NCBI GenBank assembly: GCA_022225965.2
Contig: JAKJXP020000028.1
Location: 1-64,000 of the forward strand
Direction: 5' to 3'
DNA: 64,000 bases
DNA from: Diatrype stigma
Lineage: Eukaryota > Ascomycota > Sordariomycetes > Xylariales > Diatrypaceae
This document shows positions 10,901 to 25,973 of this stretch, one piece after another. Position 1 is the first letter of the stretch, and each line of letters starts with the position of its first letter. The notes beneath the pieces are model-generated. The model did no database searches and was not told where the DNA came from. It was given only the letters and a program-made list of their open reading frames with translations. Position numbers and translations under genes: made by a program.

Positions 10901-12302
10901 TAACTTATATATTATTCGTTTTAGTCGTCGTTATTTATAACCATATCGTCGCATTCCGTTATTTATAAGCATTGCGATATAGGATTATTTGGCAATTTGT
11001 TGGTTGCAATTTATAGCAATAAAACTTTTTAATGCTAGATTATTAATTATTACGTTTTTTTTATCGATAAAACCTTTATTTTTAATTACGATTTAAATAT
11101 TAATCCTTATTTTATAAGCAATAGCGATGGATCTTTTCGTAATATTAAGATATTTAGTTATATAAATGCGGCAACCTTTAAAATTTAAGTTATCGAGTTA
11201 TGGTTTGTTTTAAATTATAAGTTTTAATTCGAATATTTGCTTAAAAATGGAATTAAAAGTATGGCCTTATTTATTACCGAATGCGTTAATCCGTTTAAGT
11301 TGTTATTTATATTCGAGATTAATCCGGAATACGCCATAGGAAAAAATAATAAGACGACATATAATACCAATAAGCCGACGTTTATTTGAATGCCGCAATA
11401 GGTATTTTTAAGCTTATTCGAATATTGGATTAGCGTTTTGCATTAGGTATTTCAAAAGATGCTCCTGGTTTTCGATTCGTTAATAACTTATGGTACGTAT
11501 TAAAAAATTTAATAAATGTATTGCGATTTCTGGAAAAGATTCGTTTTAAATAAATCCTGCCCTATTATTATCGTTTTTATAAACAAGTTCCTATAATAAG
11601 ATAATAAATAAACCTATAGCTTTTGGGTTGCTTATTTTTTTAAGGCTTTATTTATGGATCCTTTTTACGTAAAGCAATAATATAGCAATAATTATGATTA
11701 AATTATTACGTCGTCGAATATATTAAATAATTAGGAAAGAATAATTAAAGAATATATCGGCCTTAAGAATAAGAAATCGAATAAACGTAATTAAATAATT
11801 AATGGTTAATTTAATTAATTTATTACCGTTAATTCCGATTTATCGTCGGATATTATTCGTATTTTCCCTTATAAGCGCCAGCTTTTGTTTAGTTCCAGTT
11901 TAATGCAGCAATTACGTTACTTATTTCTTATGCTCTTTTAAAGCCGTTTTCGCCAGCCCTTTTTTTAATAGTTCCCTTTCTAATAATTCCTTTTTTAGCA
12001 GTTATCATTAATGCGGTTCTGGCCGTTTTTAAATTTCGCTTTTCGATTACGATTATTTATGGGCAATAAAAGGCTAAATGCTTTGCGTAAATACGAATAC
12101 TATACGCCTTATTTGGAATACGGACTTTCGACCGAATACCTGGCAAACGAGCTACATTTTTTATTTCCCGTGGGCTAAAAAGAATGGGATTCGTATTTTC
12201 GTAATTTTTAGCGACAAAATAATTAAAGGGGCTATAAATACGAGTTATGTTTATGCGGTAAATTATATTAAGTTATTGCGCTTGGGTTTAAAAAGAGATT
12301 AA
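10900..12302 (+). pseudogene. Unidentified decayed reading frame
   Basis: On the plus strand a coding-like frame can be followed with few stops, for example the run containing SMALFITECVNPFKLLFIFEIN around 11,260-11,320 and the open 74-codon stretch at 12,078-12,302 containing WQTSYIFYFPWAKKNGIRIF. Residue composition is that of a globular protein and the stops are mainly TAA/TAG, as RIP gives. I do not recognise the family. It lies inside the ~110-bp inverted repeat pair and downstream of the Helitron, so it may be cargo of that element or a separate transposon gene. Confidence 0.4.
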
Positions 12303-12374
12303 CGAAAGGCGTTATTTATAAGGTTTAGGTTATTAGTAATTAATATAATTTTAGGTAGAGAATTATAACAGTGG

Positions 12375-12475
12375 GAACGATTAATCGTAAGCAAGAACGT
12401 TCGAGGTATTTTTTAAGCCTAAATTTCTGAATTTGATTTCCGTATTATATTACCTTTACAGAATAACTTCCGATT
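12375..12475 (-). repeat. Right copy of the ~110-bp inverted repeat
   Basis: This is the reverse-complement partner of 1,710-1,820, sharing GAACGYTCGAGGTATTT, then AAGCCT.AATTTCTG and CCGTATTA blocks. The differences are transitions, consistent with RIP acting on both copies. Confidence 0.6.
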
Positions 12476-12479
12476 AGGT

Positions 12480-13189
12480 TCTAACATTTTACGCCAATCC
12501 AAAAAATAAGCAAATAAAATGGCCCAGCAATTCCAAAAAAATCGCTCCGCGCGGGAAATTTTTTTAACCCGGAGAAAAAAAAAAAAGGTCCCCGAAGCTT
12601 GCGTAGGGCCGTATCTTTTTTTTCTTTTCGTAGCGGTTAAAAAAATTTTATATTAATCGGGCCTATTATTAATATATAAATATGGATTATTAAAATGCGT
12701 TACGAGCGGTATCGAAAAATAAGGAATAAGTTGTAAGCATTTCAAATTTAATTCGAATGCTTTGTTTTCTTTATGTATTAATTTAATTGCAGTTAAAATA
12801 GAATTTGCTGGAAAGTTTTTAAGGGTTCTTAAAGGAAAATGGGTAAGAAGATTTTCCTAGGACTTGTATTTTTTCGGAACATTAGGCTTTGTTATTGCCG
12901 TTTTATTATTTGGCCTTTTCAGAATAAAGAAAATAGGTTTCGAGGTATTGTCGTTATTATTAACCATTATGAATAGGTTTATAGGAATAACGGAAACCGG
13001 TTTTTTAAAACCTATTTCGTGGGTTTGTTACGAAAGAATTAAGAGCCGCTAAAAGTGAACGGTATCCGATATTTTCGAGGGGTTTGCTTAATTTAAAGGC
13101 AAGTATAAGGATAAAGCTTACGATATAAAAAAGAACCGTACAAAAAGAAGTTTTAGCAAAGTATAGAAATAAGGAAACAAAGTTATAAA
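12480..13189. other. AT-rich spacer with one GC-richer patch
   Basis: The patch at about 12,535-12,620 contains CGCTCCGCGCGGG and a run of A, and may be the edge of another element. No gene is recognised. Open stretches here lack codon structure. Confidence 0.3.
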
Positions 13190-13683
13190 AAGATGTATTA
13201 TCGTTTATTATTTGTTTTTTAAAGTAAAGTTTAAATATGTTGTTTTATTTTTCCGGTCCATAAGGGCGTGCCTTTTTAATAAAAGTTATAAAGTTTCGGT
13301 AGCCGTTATAACCGAAAAGTTCGTTCGTTTTATGTCCATTTCGAATTCCGAAAAATCGGAAGGCATTTTGGAATAAATTATAAAAAGCAACGTAATTTAA
13401 TTCCTTATTCGCTTTATATCGGCATCGGCATTCGTTAACGACGTCGTCGAAATGCTTAAAGCGTTTATAATAATTAACGAAATCTTTATGGCCAAAGCGT
13501 TTTACGAAAAGGCGATATAGTATTATTCGGACGAAAGAAAAAAGCTTTTTAAGAAACTTTTTTATTTCGAGTTCTTATTGCTAATATAACGGGGGTATAT
13601 TACGTAATTATTATACGGAAAACGCGAATAAACATTTTTTACCGGTTAATATGTCGGAAATAAAAAAAGGTTATAATACCAAA
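13190..13683 (-). mobile_element. Tad1-like LINE fragment, 3' end of ORF2 (copy A)
   Basis: On the minus strand the C-terminal, RNase H-distal end of a fungal LINE ORF2 can be read: RLFVKRFGHKDFVNYYKRFKHFDD followed by ECRCRY and, further on, GYNGYRNF. The family pattern is GHGDFA.YH.RF.H.DA...C.CG. It is a degenerate direct repeat of 14,915-15,420, about 1.73 kb away, with mostly transition differences. The copy is cut at 13,684 by a (TAA)n tract and a different LINE's 3' end. Confidence 0.65.
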
Positions 13684-14597
13684 TAATAATAATAATAATA
13701 TATATATAATATTACGCGGTCGACGGCCCAAAAGGCCATGCCGGTATACGTTTAATTCTAGCATAATAGGAAACTTTAAACCGAAGTCGAAAAGAAAAAC
13801 CTATTAATTCGTACCGAAGTCGCTTTTTTGGTTACATACAAAAGATATTCAAAACGGTTTTTATCCGCTTTTTGTTATAAAAAAGCCCAAAGCTATTTGT
13901 TAAATTAAAAGAAAGGTTATAACGCGAGGTCGGTCCGGTTTCGCGCCGCAAACGTACGGTATGCGTATTATTAAATGTAATGCCGATATGCTAAATAAGC
14001 GAAAGTAAGTTATAAGAAAGGAAAGGGCGGTACGGGATGATTCGTACGCCCGGTATATCGCTCCGGGTATAAGTAAATCACCTATCCCGGCCGGCGTTAA
14101 CGCGACGACGACCTAACCGGCAAAACAAATTATATACCGCCTTTAGGATATAAATATCCTGTTTTCCTTTCGTCCGGAAATTTTTCCCTTTTTTTTTTTT
14201 TAATAATAACAACCAATCCGGTACGTAATCTTTTTCCGCTATCGATTCGACCTTTAAGGATAAGGGCTCGGATCGATTTTTTATCATTTTTTAATTCATT
14301 GCAATTATTTCTTTCATTCTTTGTGTTGTACGCGAATTCGGGTCGCCTTTGGGCGTTCGGAAATCCGGGCGTCCAGGGTCGGTCCGAATTCGCATAGTCC
14401 TTCATTGTTTCCGACGTCGACTCGACGTTTGTTGACCTCGATAGTGTATTGTTTAGCCGTTTAATTCTGCCTGCCCGCCCGCTTTATGGCCGACTTCGCC
14501 TCGTTTTCTTCGCCTTATCGTCTTGCCATCGTTTCCGCGATTTAGCCGCTCCGACCTTACGACGATGTCGGGCCCTTTTAAAAAGCCCGCCTTCGAC
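13684..14597 (-). mobile_element. 5'-truncated copy of LINE D (3' region)
   Basis: This ~0.9 kb block is a direct repeat of about 18,037-18,945. Both begin beside a trinucleotide/TA tract (13,684-13,706 and 18,002-18,046), which would be the 3' tail on the minus strand, and both contain the conserved ACGCGG...GGCCCAAA.GGCCAT and GGGTATAAGT blocks. It stops at 14,597 at the edge of the next microsatellite. No protein was recognised in it; it is probably 3' untranslated sequence. Confidence 0.6.
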
Positions 14598-17163
<2,566 letters not shown>

Positions 17164-17445
17164 GCCGCCGACTGGCAGCTCCCCCAGCCAGCGGCACCTA
17201 AAACCCCTTCCGTTACTAGTCATTTATGTGGCAACAACAATACGTCGATTCCACCCCCGACGCCCCAGCCCCAGCCCTCTCCTTTCTCTTTTTGTTAACC
17301 CCAACTTATTCGCGCTTTATTCTATGCCCTTAAGGCCTTAAATATTCCAGCTGTCCCATATATTATATAATATTGGACATATATAATTAACTAGCCTAAG
17401 TAAATAGGTTCATTCGAACTTAAAAATATATTATTATTATTTATT
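17164..17445 (+). mobile_element. Family R retroposon, 5'-truncated copy
   Basis: The sequence GACTGGCAGCTCCCCCAGC onwards is the reverse complement of about 6,335-6,612, continuing through the CAACAACAATACGTCGATTCC block to TTCGAACTTAAAAATATATTATTATT. The tail at 17,430-17,445 is the RIP-altered trinucleotide repeat. It abuts the truncated 5' end of the LINE copy B, head to head. Confidence 0.7.
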
Positions 17446-18001
17446 TTATCGCGATATTTCCGAAATATTAACGCCGCGTTATTAATATAACGAAAAAAAC
17501 GAAACCGCTTATTATGTAATAATAAAGTATAAGCTTTATAAAAACAAAAAAACGCATTTTATAATAACTTCGTTTTATAAACGCTATTTATATATAAAAA
17601 CTATAAAAAGGCGTTATTAAATCCGAAATTAACGAAATTTATTTTTAAGTAATTATTAAAATTAAAATAATTGCCGATATATGATTTTATAATTAAATTC
17701 GTTTCTAACGAATTAATGCTACATATACGTAAAAGAAAGCCAAACTTCGGCTTAAATAGTTTAAAATAAACGGGCAAATACGGGCATTATTATAACTTTA
17801 CCGAATAGAAAATAAAAAAGTAATGAAAAAAACGGCAACGCCGTAACGTATAAAATAATATATTTAGGCTCGAAACCTTTTAATTTCGAAAGGCGAAAAA
17901 AAAAAGCAAATAAAAGCTATACATATAAAAAAATATAAAAGCGTTAACGGAATAAAAATGTAACATAAGCGCGGCATAAACGCAAAAATAATGCTATTAT
18001 C
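17446..18001 (+). other. Unidentified decayed coding-like DNA
   Basis: On the plus strand a basic frame with residues such as KTHFIITSFYKRYLYIK near 17,560 is open for tens of codons between TAA/TAG stops. This looks like former coding sequence, perhaps the gag-like part of an element, but no family is recognised. Confidence 0.3.
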
Positions 18002-18037
<36 letters not shown>

Positions 18038-21000
18038 ATATATATGATATTACGCGGTTAACGGCCCAAAGGGCCATATCGATATACGTTTAGTTTTAGT
18101 ATAATAGGAAATCTTAAACCGAAGTTAAGGAGAAAAGCCTATTAATTCGTACCGAAGTCGTTTTTTTGGTTATATATAAAAAATATCCAAAACGGTTTTT
18201 GTTCGTTTCTTATTATAAAAAGGCTTAAAGCTATTTGTTAAATTAAAGAAAGATTATGGCGCGAGGCCGGTCCGGTTTTGTGCCATAAACGTACGGCATA
18301 TGCATTATTAAGTATGGTACCGGTATGCTAAATAAACAAAGGTAGGTTATAAGAAAAAGAAGGGCGGTGCGGGATGGCCCGTACGTCCGGTGTATCGCTC
18401 CGGGTATAAGTGAATTACCTATTCCGGCCGGCGTCGACGCGACGACGACTTAACCGGCAAAACAAATTATATACCGCTTTTAAGGTATAAATATTTTGCT
18501 TTTCTTTCGTCCGGAAATTTTTTTTTTTTTTTTTTTTTAATAATAATAACTAATCCGATACGTAATCTTTTTCCGTTATCGATTCGACCCTTAAAAATAA
18601 GGACTCGAATTAACTTTTTATTATTTTTTAATTTATTATAATTGTTTTTTTAATTTTTTGTGTTATGCGCGAATTCGGGTCGCTTTTGGGCGTTCGGAAA
18701 TCCGGGCGCTTAGGATTAATTCGAATTCGCGTAGTTTTTTATTACTTTTAACGTTAATCCGACGTTTATTAATTTCGATAATGTATTATTTAGCCGTTTA
18801 ATTTTATTTGCCCGCCCGTTTTATAGCCGACTTTGTTTCGTTTTTTTTGCTTTATCGTTTTATTATCGTTTTCGCGGCTTAGCCATTTCGATTTTGCGAC
18901 GATATTAAGCCTTTTTAAGGAATTCGTTTTCGATATTTCGACTTATTCCGATTTTTTATCGAAAAAAGTAAAATATATACCTTATACGTATTACGTAACG
19001 AAGGATTTCTTTTTGTTTTATTGCGACCGTTATAAATCGCTTCGTTTTTGTATCGTTATGTTCCGATATTTAATCGATATAGTTAGTAAATTTCGTCGAT
19101 GCATTACGTATAAGCATTATAAAAAAACCATTTCCGATTATTACGAAATAAGCTTTTCGTTTTTTTTTCGAGGTCGTTTTAATTTCGCCTAATCCGCCGA
19201 TAATTTTAAATTCGAATTTTAAAAGTTTTAATTGTTTGTTGCGAAATATTAGGCGGACCTTACCGAAAACGCGTAAAAAATAAGTTAAGGTTTTTTATAA
19301 ATCGGTTCGTATTAATGCCGTTTTAAAACGTCGAACGTATATACGACGTTTTATATAAAATTCGGTTCGCCGTACGTAAATGCGTTAAAAAATTGCCCGT
19401 TTATGCGTCGCTTTCGGGCGATTTTTTCGGTAACGTCGTAATAATTACGCTTATTCTTATTCGTATTTCGGTCCGTATTTATATTTCAGCTTTTTCCGTT
19501 TGGATCCGCGGCGAAATAAAACCGATTTTGCGTTTTAAGTTTTTAGGTATTGGTATTTTTTAATTATTAAAATCCATTAAGATATATCGTTGCGATTTTA
19601 GTTTTGTTTTTTTGTTTAGTTTTAATTTTATTCGTAATCGTTTAACGGTTGCCGCTTTTTTTTTTCCGGCAATGGCGAAAGCTTTTTTCGTATTTAATAA
19701 ATGCGCTTTCGACGCGTTTTCGGCCGGCTTTCGGACCGGTCGCCCTTCGTTGCGTTAACGATTAGGTTATAGTATTAATGCGGCGTATATTTCGTCGTAG
19801 TTTCGATTAGCCCTCGCGCCGTTTTCGGATCGGTATTAAGCCGTTCGTTTTTTAGTTTATGCATCGTAATTAATTTTTTTGCCTTCGGCAAAACGTCGCC
19901 CCATTTTTTTTCGGAATCGGCTATAACAAATAAAATTATTTTTGCGATAATTTATTCGTATTCGGTACGTCGTTAGTCCGTATATATTAGGCTTTATTCG
20001 GTAAGGAATTAACGTTTTATTTTAATAATAATTTCGATATTAGCTTATATTATTTAAACCGGCCAAAACGTATTAGCTATTTCGTTACGTAACCGGCTAA
20101 ACTTATGATCGATAATGCTTCGTTATATCGGAAATTTTTTAATTCTGCTAGCAATGCCGGTTAAAAATGAATTACGTTTAGGCAATAATTTAAATAATGC
20201 GGTAACGTTTTTTTTTATTATTTATAAGCGCATATCGAAATAATATCGAAAATACGTCGTTTCGTTAAAAAGCTACGCAAGCCAATTTTTTCGGTTTTAG
20301 CTTATATCAATATTAAGTTTTGGAATTTCGTTAGCGTTTAGTATAATCGAAGGATATTTTCGTTAGGTTTGATTTAGGCCGATATATGTCGGATTTCCGT
20401 TTTATATCGAATCGAATTATTCGTTTTAATTTTTTACCGGAGCTATTAGGCAATTAATAACGCCGGATATAACTTTATTTTGCGGCGTTTGCGTTTTTTT
20501 TTTTATTGCTTTAAGTAATAGCCGATATGCCGTTTCTTTATTTTCGGATAAACGCCGCATTTACGTATAGGCTTTTAAATTATTTCGTTTATATTTAAAA
20601 GGAATTTTCGTTTTTTTATTTTTGGTCCTACGGGTATTATTAAATTGCTTAGTTAATTTTCGTATTTTATCGGTATATTATCGTAAGTATTTCGTAATTC
20701 CTGTACGCTTTATTTTTTTCTTAAAAATCGCTTGTTTATGGGATAGCTAAAGATTTATAAAAAATAAATACGATTCCGTTTTTAATTCGATGGTGTTTAT
20801 AACTTTATACGTCCTTATAATCGTTCGGATATAAGCGTTTTGCGTTTTTTGCAGTATTAAATAAATGCCTTTCTTAAGGCGTTTTTTCGACAAAGCAATA
20901 TCGTATTATACCGTAAAACCATGTTTTATCGTTATTCGAATAATTACTGTATATATTAATTTAAATTTAATTAAGTTTAGCCTTTACGTAAATTTAATTA

Positions 21001-24000
21001 TACATTAAATCGATAACTGCTATGTTTCGAATCGGCCTTAAAGTTGTTTATGTTATGCCTTTTAATTTAAGCGGTTGTTAATTATAATTCCTAAAATCTT
21101 TAGGCTGCTAATCGGTTTCAGCGAAATCGAATTTAGGCATATGCCTTTTTTAAGTATATTCGATTTCGGTTTTTTTCCGAAATGTATTAATTTGTATTTC
21201 GATATGTCAAAACTTAATCCGTATAATCGGTTTTATTTTAAATAAACGGCATGCGTTTTTTATAATTGTTTATAACAAATGGCGAAATTCTTTGTAATCG
21301 ATATAAAATAAAAGTTATTTACGTACGCCATCGAACCGATATTTCGAATGTTTTTAAAAATCGGATATAGCGACGAAGTATATAATAAATACAACATAAG
21401 CGAAAAAGGAAATTCCTAAGGCACTTTCGATTTTAAGAATATAAGACCAGATTCGCGGTTATCGAAACAAAATATAGTCGTCTTTTTTTCGAAATAGCTT
21501 TATAGCCAAATAACCATCCAAAAGGAATAGTCCGCGGTACGAAAGGCGTTTAAAAGACGCAAATATATAACGTAATCGAAAGTTCCGGTTACGTTTAAAA
21601 AAAAACCGACGTTAATGCGTTTTTTAATTAACCCGTACGTATTTAATTTATTAATAACTGCAACGCCGTTTTAATAAATTTGTTCGGTTTATTGCTTATT
21701 TGTTTCGGAAAAATAAGATTAAGCCTTTCGGCGACGTTTAATAAACCTGCGGCGGCTATAAATTCGAAAATCTTTCTTATCGTATTTAAAAGCGCTATAA
21801 GCCTTTAAGATCCTATTATGTTTATTTCCGGCTTGTTTTTTGGAATAACTGCTATCCGTATTCGCCGGAACTTACGGAAAAAGTATTTTATACGTTAGCT
21901 AATTTCGAAAACCGATATAAAGCGATATAATAAAAACAACTTCGGGTTTAGATCGTTACGTTTAAACGTTAAATCGTATGCCTTTAAAAAGGCCGTAAAA
22001 ATAATGCTCGAACCGGGTGCCTTTTAAGATTCTTTCGATATTAAATGCTTATATATTATTATAAGGATTATTAATTGAAACATAAAAAAGGAATTTTAAA
22101 AGGAAATATAATCGAAATCGGAATTACGTATATTTATTAAGTCGGCCGTTAAAATAGGATAAAATTTCGCGCTTAAGAAATCCAGCTTTTGTTCGAACGT
22201 ATTTGCGACTTTTAAATTAAATCGATTCGGGGTTTTCCGGAAAGAAAGTATTATTAAAAGGTTTAATGCCTTAAAGCTTTTCGTACGTATTTATTTTTTT
22301 ATTTTCCATATAACCGAAAGATTATGCGTTTTCGTTATTTCGTAAAGTATACGTCGTTACGAATCTTTTTTGGCCTTCGCTTATATGTATTTTCGGGTTT
22401 TATTGCTTTGCCTTAATATAACGTAAATATTATCCGTCCGATATTGCTTTTAAGTCGTATGGGTTTCGCGTTTTACCTATATCGCCTTTCGAATTTTAGG
22501 GGTTTATTATTTATACCGGGAAATGCCGTTTTTATTTCGGAAGGTAGTTTTTTTAACGATATATAGCAAGGCTGTAATAAGTATTTTTAAATATTAATTT
22601 ATGTTTTCCGAAATTTAAAGTTCGGACGGATATAATAAGAATTACGTTTCGATTTTTATTTAATTTACATTTATTAATTTTTAATTATATTTAATTGCGT
22701 TAATTATAAATCTAAAATTGCGGATTTTATATATAAGCGGCTTATAATTGTTTTTAATATGTTTAAATACTTTTACGAAACCGGCCGAAAAATCCAGCGA
22801 AGCCTAAGCGAAATCCAGGATTATATCATTTTTTCCTTTTCGATTATAAAAAATTCCGATATTTTAAGGGATTAATAAATTTAGGTCTTATTTTGCGGCG
22901 AATTCGATTAATTTTTTAGCTTTCCGATGTAATTCCTTAATAAATATCCATATAAAATTATATAAATTAAAATCGCTTAATACGAAAATGGATCGAATTT
23001 GGGTTTTAAAAAGCAAGTCGTTTATAAAAATGTTTTATTCGGTAATTGCTTTATTATCGGAAAATAAGCTATATATCGAAACGATATTAATTAAATCGTT
23101 TTCCGTTTTTATTATGGCTTTATATTAAAAAATATAAGCCTTATATTATTTTATAAGTATTTTCGAATTTATTACGAATATAATTCGAAATATATTTCCG
23201 TTATTATATTATATAATTATATATTTCATGCTTTTCGGTACCGGTATTTAAAAAACGTTCCGGGCTATAATGGGCAATTCCGAAATCGTTAAAATGTCGT
23301 AACGTTTCGGCTTATAAAATAATTTTTGCAAAATCTACGGTTTATTTGCGATATTCCAAGCAAAAACGGTTAATTCTTTTATTAAGTGCTACGTATAGCT
23401 TAATCGTTATCGACGTTTTGCAAATAAGTTATTACTAAAAGCTATAAATTAATAGGAAAAAAGGCGTTTATGCGAATGTTATTTTTAAACGCTTTCGTAT
23501 TTCCGACGGATCGATTTATTTGCGGCTTTTTCCGTAACCGTTTAGCCGGATTATTTAATATAACCGTTACGAAATTAATTCTTTGAAACGTTAAAAAAGG
23601 GGGCCGCATTAACGTTTCGAACTTAATTGGACACCGAAAATACGCAATTCGTACGTATTTTTGTGCCTTTTTTGCTTTTAAATAATCCTTTAATTACGAT
23701 AAATGTTTTATTTTATAATTCGGGCATTTCGATAAATAATTGCTTATTTTTAATTGGCAATTTATTTCTTTATATATTTTCGAATTATATTAGCTGCATA
23801 TTTTATTCGAATAATAATGGGCCGCTTTATATCCGAATTTATAGCATTTAAAGCATTATTTAATTTAGGCTTTCGATATAAATAGGTTATATTTATAATA
23901 TTAATAATTTAACGTAACGCTTTTGCGATATAATTGGTTCGTTATATTTTCGGTATCGATAAAAAAATAAATCGACGTTATATTTTTATATATAATGTTC

Positions 24001-25250
24001 GCTTTTTTCGGATAAATCATTTCCGTAATTCGGGCGTTATTTTTTATATTAATGTCGTTTTTAAATGCTTTCGGAATTATTTTTTTAGCAGGGCTATAAA
24101 AAATCCTGTAACTATTATAATATAACGAACTTTATAAATATAAACGGCCGAACCGAAAGCGGCGTTGGCTTAATTTTTTTTCGAAATATATTTCTTTTTA
24201 AGATTTAAATTACGGAAAACGATTTTCTAATTGCCGCTAAATAATTTCGTAGCCGTTTTTATAATATTAGTTCCATATATTACATTTAGCTTTTCGACAA
24301 CGGTTCGAAATATTTTCGTATTCGCTACTTCGATAATCGATTTAACGACCGTAATAAAATCGTAATTAAAGGATTACCGGATTTTCGGAAAGCCTATAGC
24401 CGTTGCTGCCAGATACATCGGAAAAAAAAAAGTTGGCTTCGAAAAATTGGTTTTCGTTAATTTCTCGATAGCGGCTTTAATTCGGTTAAGCCTTTAAAAA
24501 AAATCGGTCGGCGATAAAGCGGAAATGCTTAAGGCTATATCTTAAAAAATTTACAACAAAAATCGAATTAACCTTTTTGCGTTTTAGGTATTACTTATTT
24601 TTATAATAAAAAAATCGATTGCTTTTTGGATTATTTACGCTTAAAGGAATTTTTCGTTTTCCTATTGGTTAAAGCCCGATACAACCGGGCCTCGTAATTA
24701 ATTCGACGCATATCGAAACGATGCCAAATTCGATTCGCCGCTACCAGGCTATACGCATCGACCTGCATTCGTTCCCGACATAATATCTAAATAACTTCGA
24801 TCCGAAAAGCAATTTCCAAGTATCAAATTTCGATTCTGAATAATATTCGTAAAATTACGGATAAAATCGCGATTTCTTTTAATATAATATTATTAATATT
24901 ATTAATATTATTATAAGGCAATTAATTAATTAATAACTTTAAATATTAATAACAAAACCGTATTTTTATCGATTATTACGAAAAATGCCTTATTCGAATT
25001 ATAAAATAAAAAAGAATAAAATATAATTACAAAAATGATTTAAAAAATAACGCAATAATAACTAAATAAGAAAAAAGAAATGCGTATAATACGGATTGCA
25101 AGAGAAAGAAAAAGAAAAAAAAAAGGTTAAAATTACAAACGCCGAAAGCTTAGGTAATATATAAGGCCGAAAGATCGGTAGGTACATATAAAAAAATAAA
25201 GCGGTCCGAACGAAAAACGAAAAGGCACCGGCGATATAGGCCTAGCATTT
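18002..25250 (-). mobile_element. Second LINE-like element (LINE D), RIP-decayed, near full length
   Basis: On the minus strand a reverse-transcriptase relic reads GSMAYVNNF at 21,337-21,311 with Y-V-N-N (from Y-V-D-D by G-to-A) at 21,325-21,314. About 100 bp upstream in sense a run like GISFFAYVVFIIYFV fits the GSPLSP.LF..Y.V segment less exactly. The low-coordinate end has a (TAA)n tail at 18,002-18,036, fitting a minus-strand 3' end, and its first ~900 bp recur at 13,684-14,597. The 5' end and endonuclease domain could not be placed; limits at the high end are approximate. Plus-strand open stretches within it (for example 18,833-19,192) lack any family signal. Confidence 0.55.
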
Positions 25251-25366
25251 TCCTAGCGGTTTTTTTTATCGATTTTTCTTATCGGATTCTTAAATTAATA
25301 TATTAAATTATATAATAAAACGCCATCGCATTTTAAGCGATTAAGTATAATGATAATCATAATGAA

Positions 25367-25571
25367 TTTTTACGTCCGGATGAACCTATTTAGTTAGTAT
25401 ACCTAGTTATATATAGGTCCCTCCTTTTTTTTTGTCAGTCCTAACTTGCTCGCGCTTTGTCTAGGGGCCCCCTTAGGGCTTTCTGGATGTTCCAGCCGTT
25501 CCATACATTATATAGTGTCGGGCCTATGTAATTAGGTAGCCTAGGTAAATAGGTTCATCCGGACGTAAAAA
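25367..25571. mobile_element. 205-bp palindromic junction of two family R 3' ends
   Basis: Both ends carry the same 26 bp in inverted orientation, starting TTTTTACGTCCGGATGAACC, without mismatch. The right part (25,431-25,571) is a plus-strand family R 3' end and the left part (25,367-25,430) a short minus-strand one; each is followed outward by a trinucleotide tract. Unlike the copies inside the island it is hardly RIP-altered. It could be two head-to-head, 5'-truncated insertions or a MITE-like foldback unit. Confidence 0.65.
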
Positions 25572-25572
25572 T

Positions 25573-25613
25573 ACATCATCATCATCATCATCATCATCAT
25601 TATCATCATCATC
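25573..25613. repeat. (CAT)n microsatellite at the repeat-island edge
   Basis: About 13 CAT/TAT units follow the family R 3' end directly. Immediately to the right, base composition switches to about 50% GC and stays so to the end of the window. I read it as the retroposon tail and as the boundary of the RIP-affected island. Confidence 0.8.
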
Positions 25614-25973
25614 AATCGAGGACCAAAAGCCGAAGTCCACCTGTTCCGAGTGTGGGAAAGACCTCTTGGAAAAAATCCGAACCCTCCAACACCACGAGAA
25701 AGAGCAGCACATCGGCACCCAGTGTCACTGGAACCCTGCAAGTACCAGGCCGAAACCCAACAAGAACTTTAGGGGCATACCAAAGTTCACCAGCCATCGA
25801 AGTTCAGATCTCTGGCTACGACCGCTGGATCTGTCACTGATTCAGCTGTAGCAAGATCCGTGGCCGCCACATCTCCGTTGACAGATGGCTGAAGAAGCAC
25901 CAGAGGGGCGCCAGGGACGCTTTCGCCGCTGCAACCGCCGACCAAGCTTCAGCTTCTTCGACTGCAAGTTAGA
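25614..25973 (+). pseudogene. Truncated C2H2 zinc-finger gene fragment
   Basis: Starting right at the repeat boundary, one frame reads CSECGKDLLEKIRTLQHHEK followed by EQH at about 25,637-25,705. It has exact C-x2-C-x12-H-x5-H spacing, so it is one zinc finger. No ATG precedes it before the (CAT)n tract, so the 5' part has been removed or displaced by the retroposon insertion. A second frame from about 25,841 to the TAG at 25,971-25,973 reads RWLKKHQRGARDAFAAA and may be a last exon joined by an intron I could not fix. The role would be DNA or protein binding; whether it is expressed is unknown. Confidence 0.45.

Noticed and set aside
1710..12475. A Starship giant element with a tyrosine-recombinase captain
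   Set aside because: The size and inverted ends prompted the idea, but I could not find a DUF3435-like reading frame at either edge.
18833..19192. 119-codon open frame on the plus strand
   Set aside because: Composition is Phe/Tyr/Ser-rich as expected from RIP-altered DNA; part of it repeats non-coding-looking DNA at 14,510-14,597, and the element here reads on the other strand.
25541..25741. Frame starting with a methionine run
   Set aside because: It is the (CAT)n tail read on the minus strand running into unrelated sequence.
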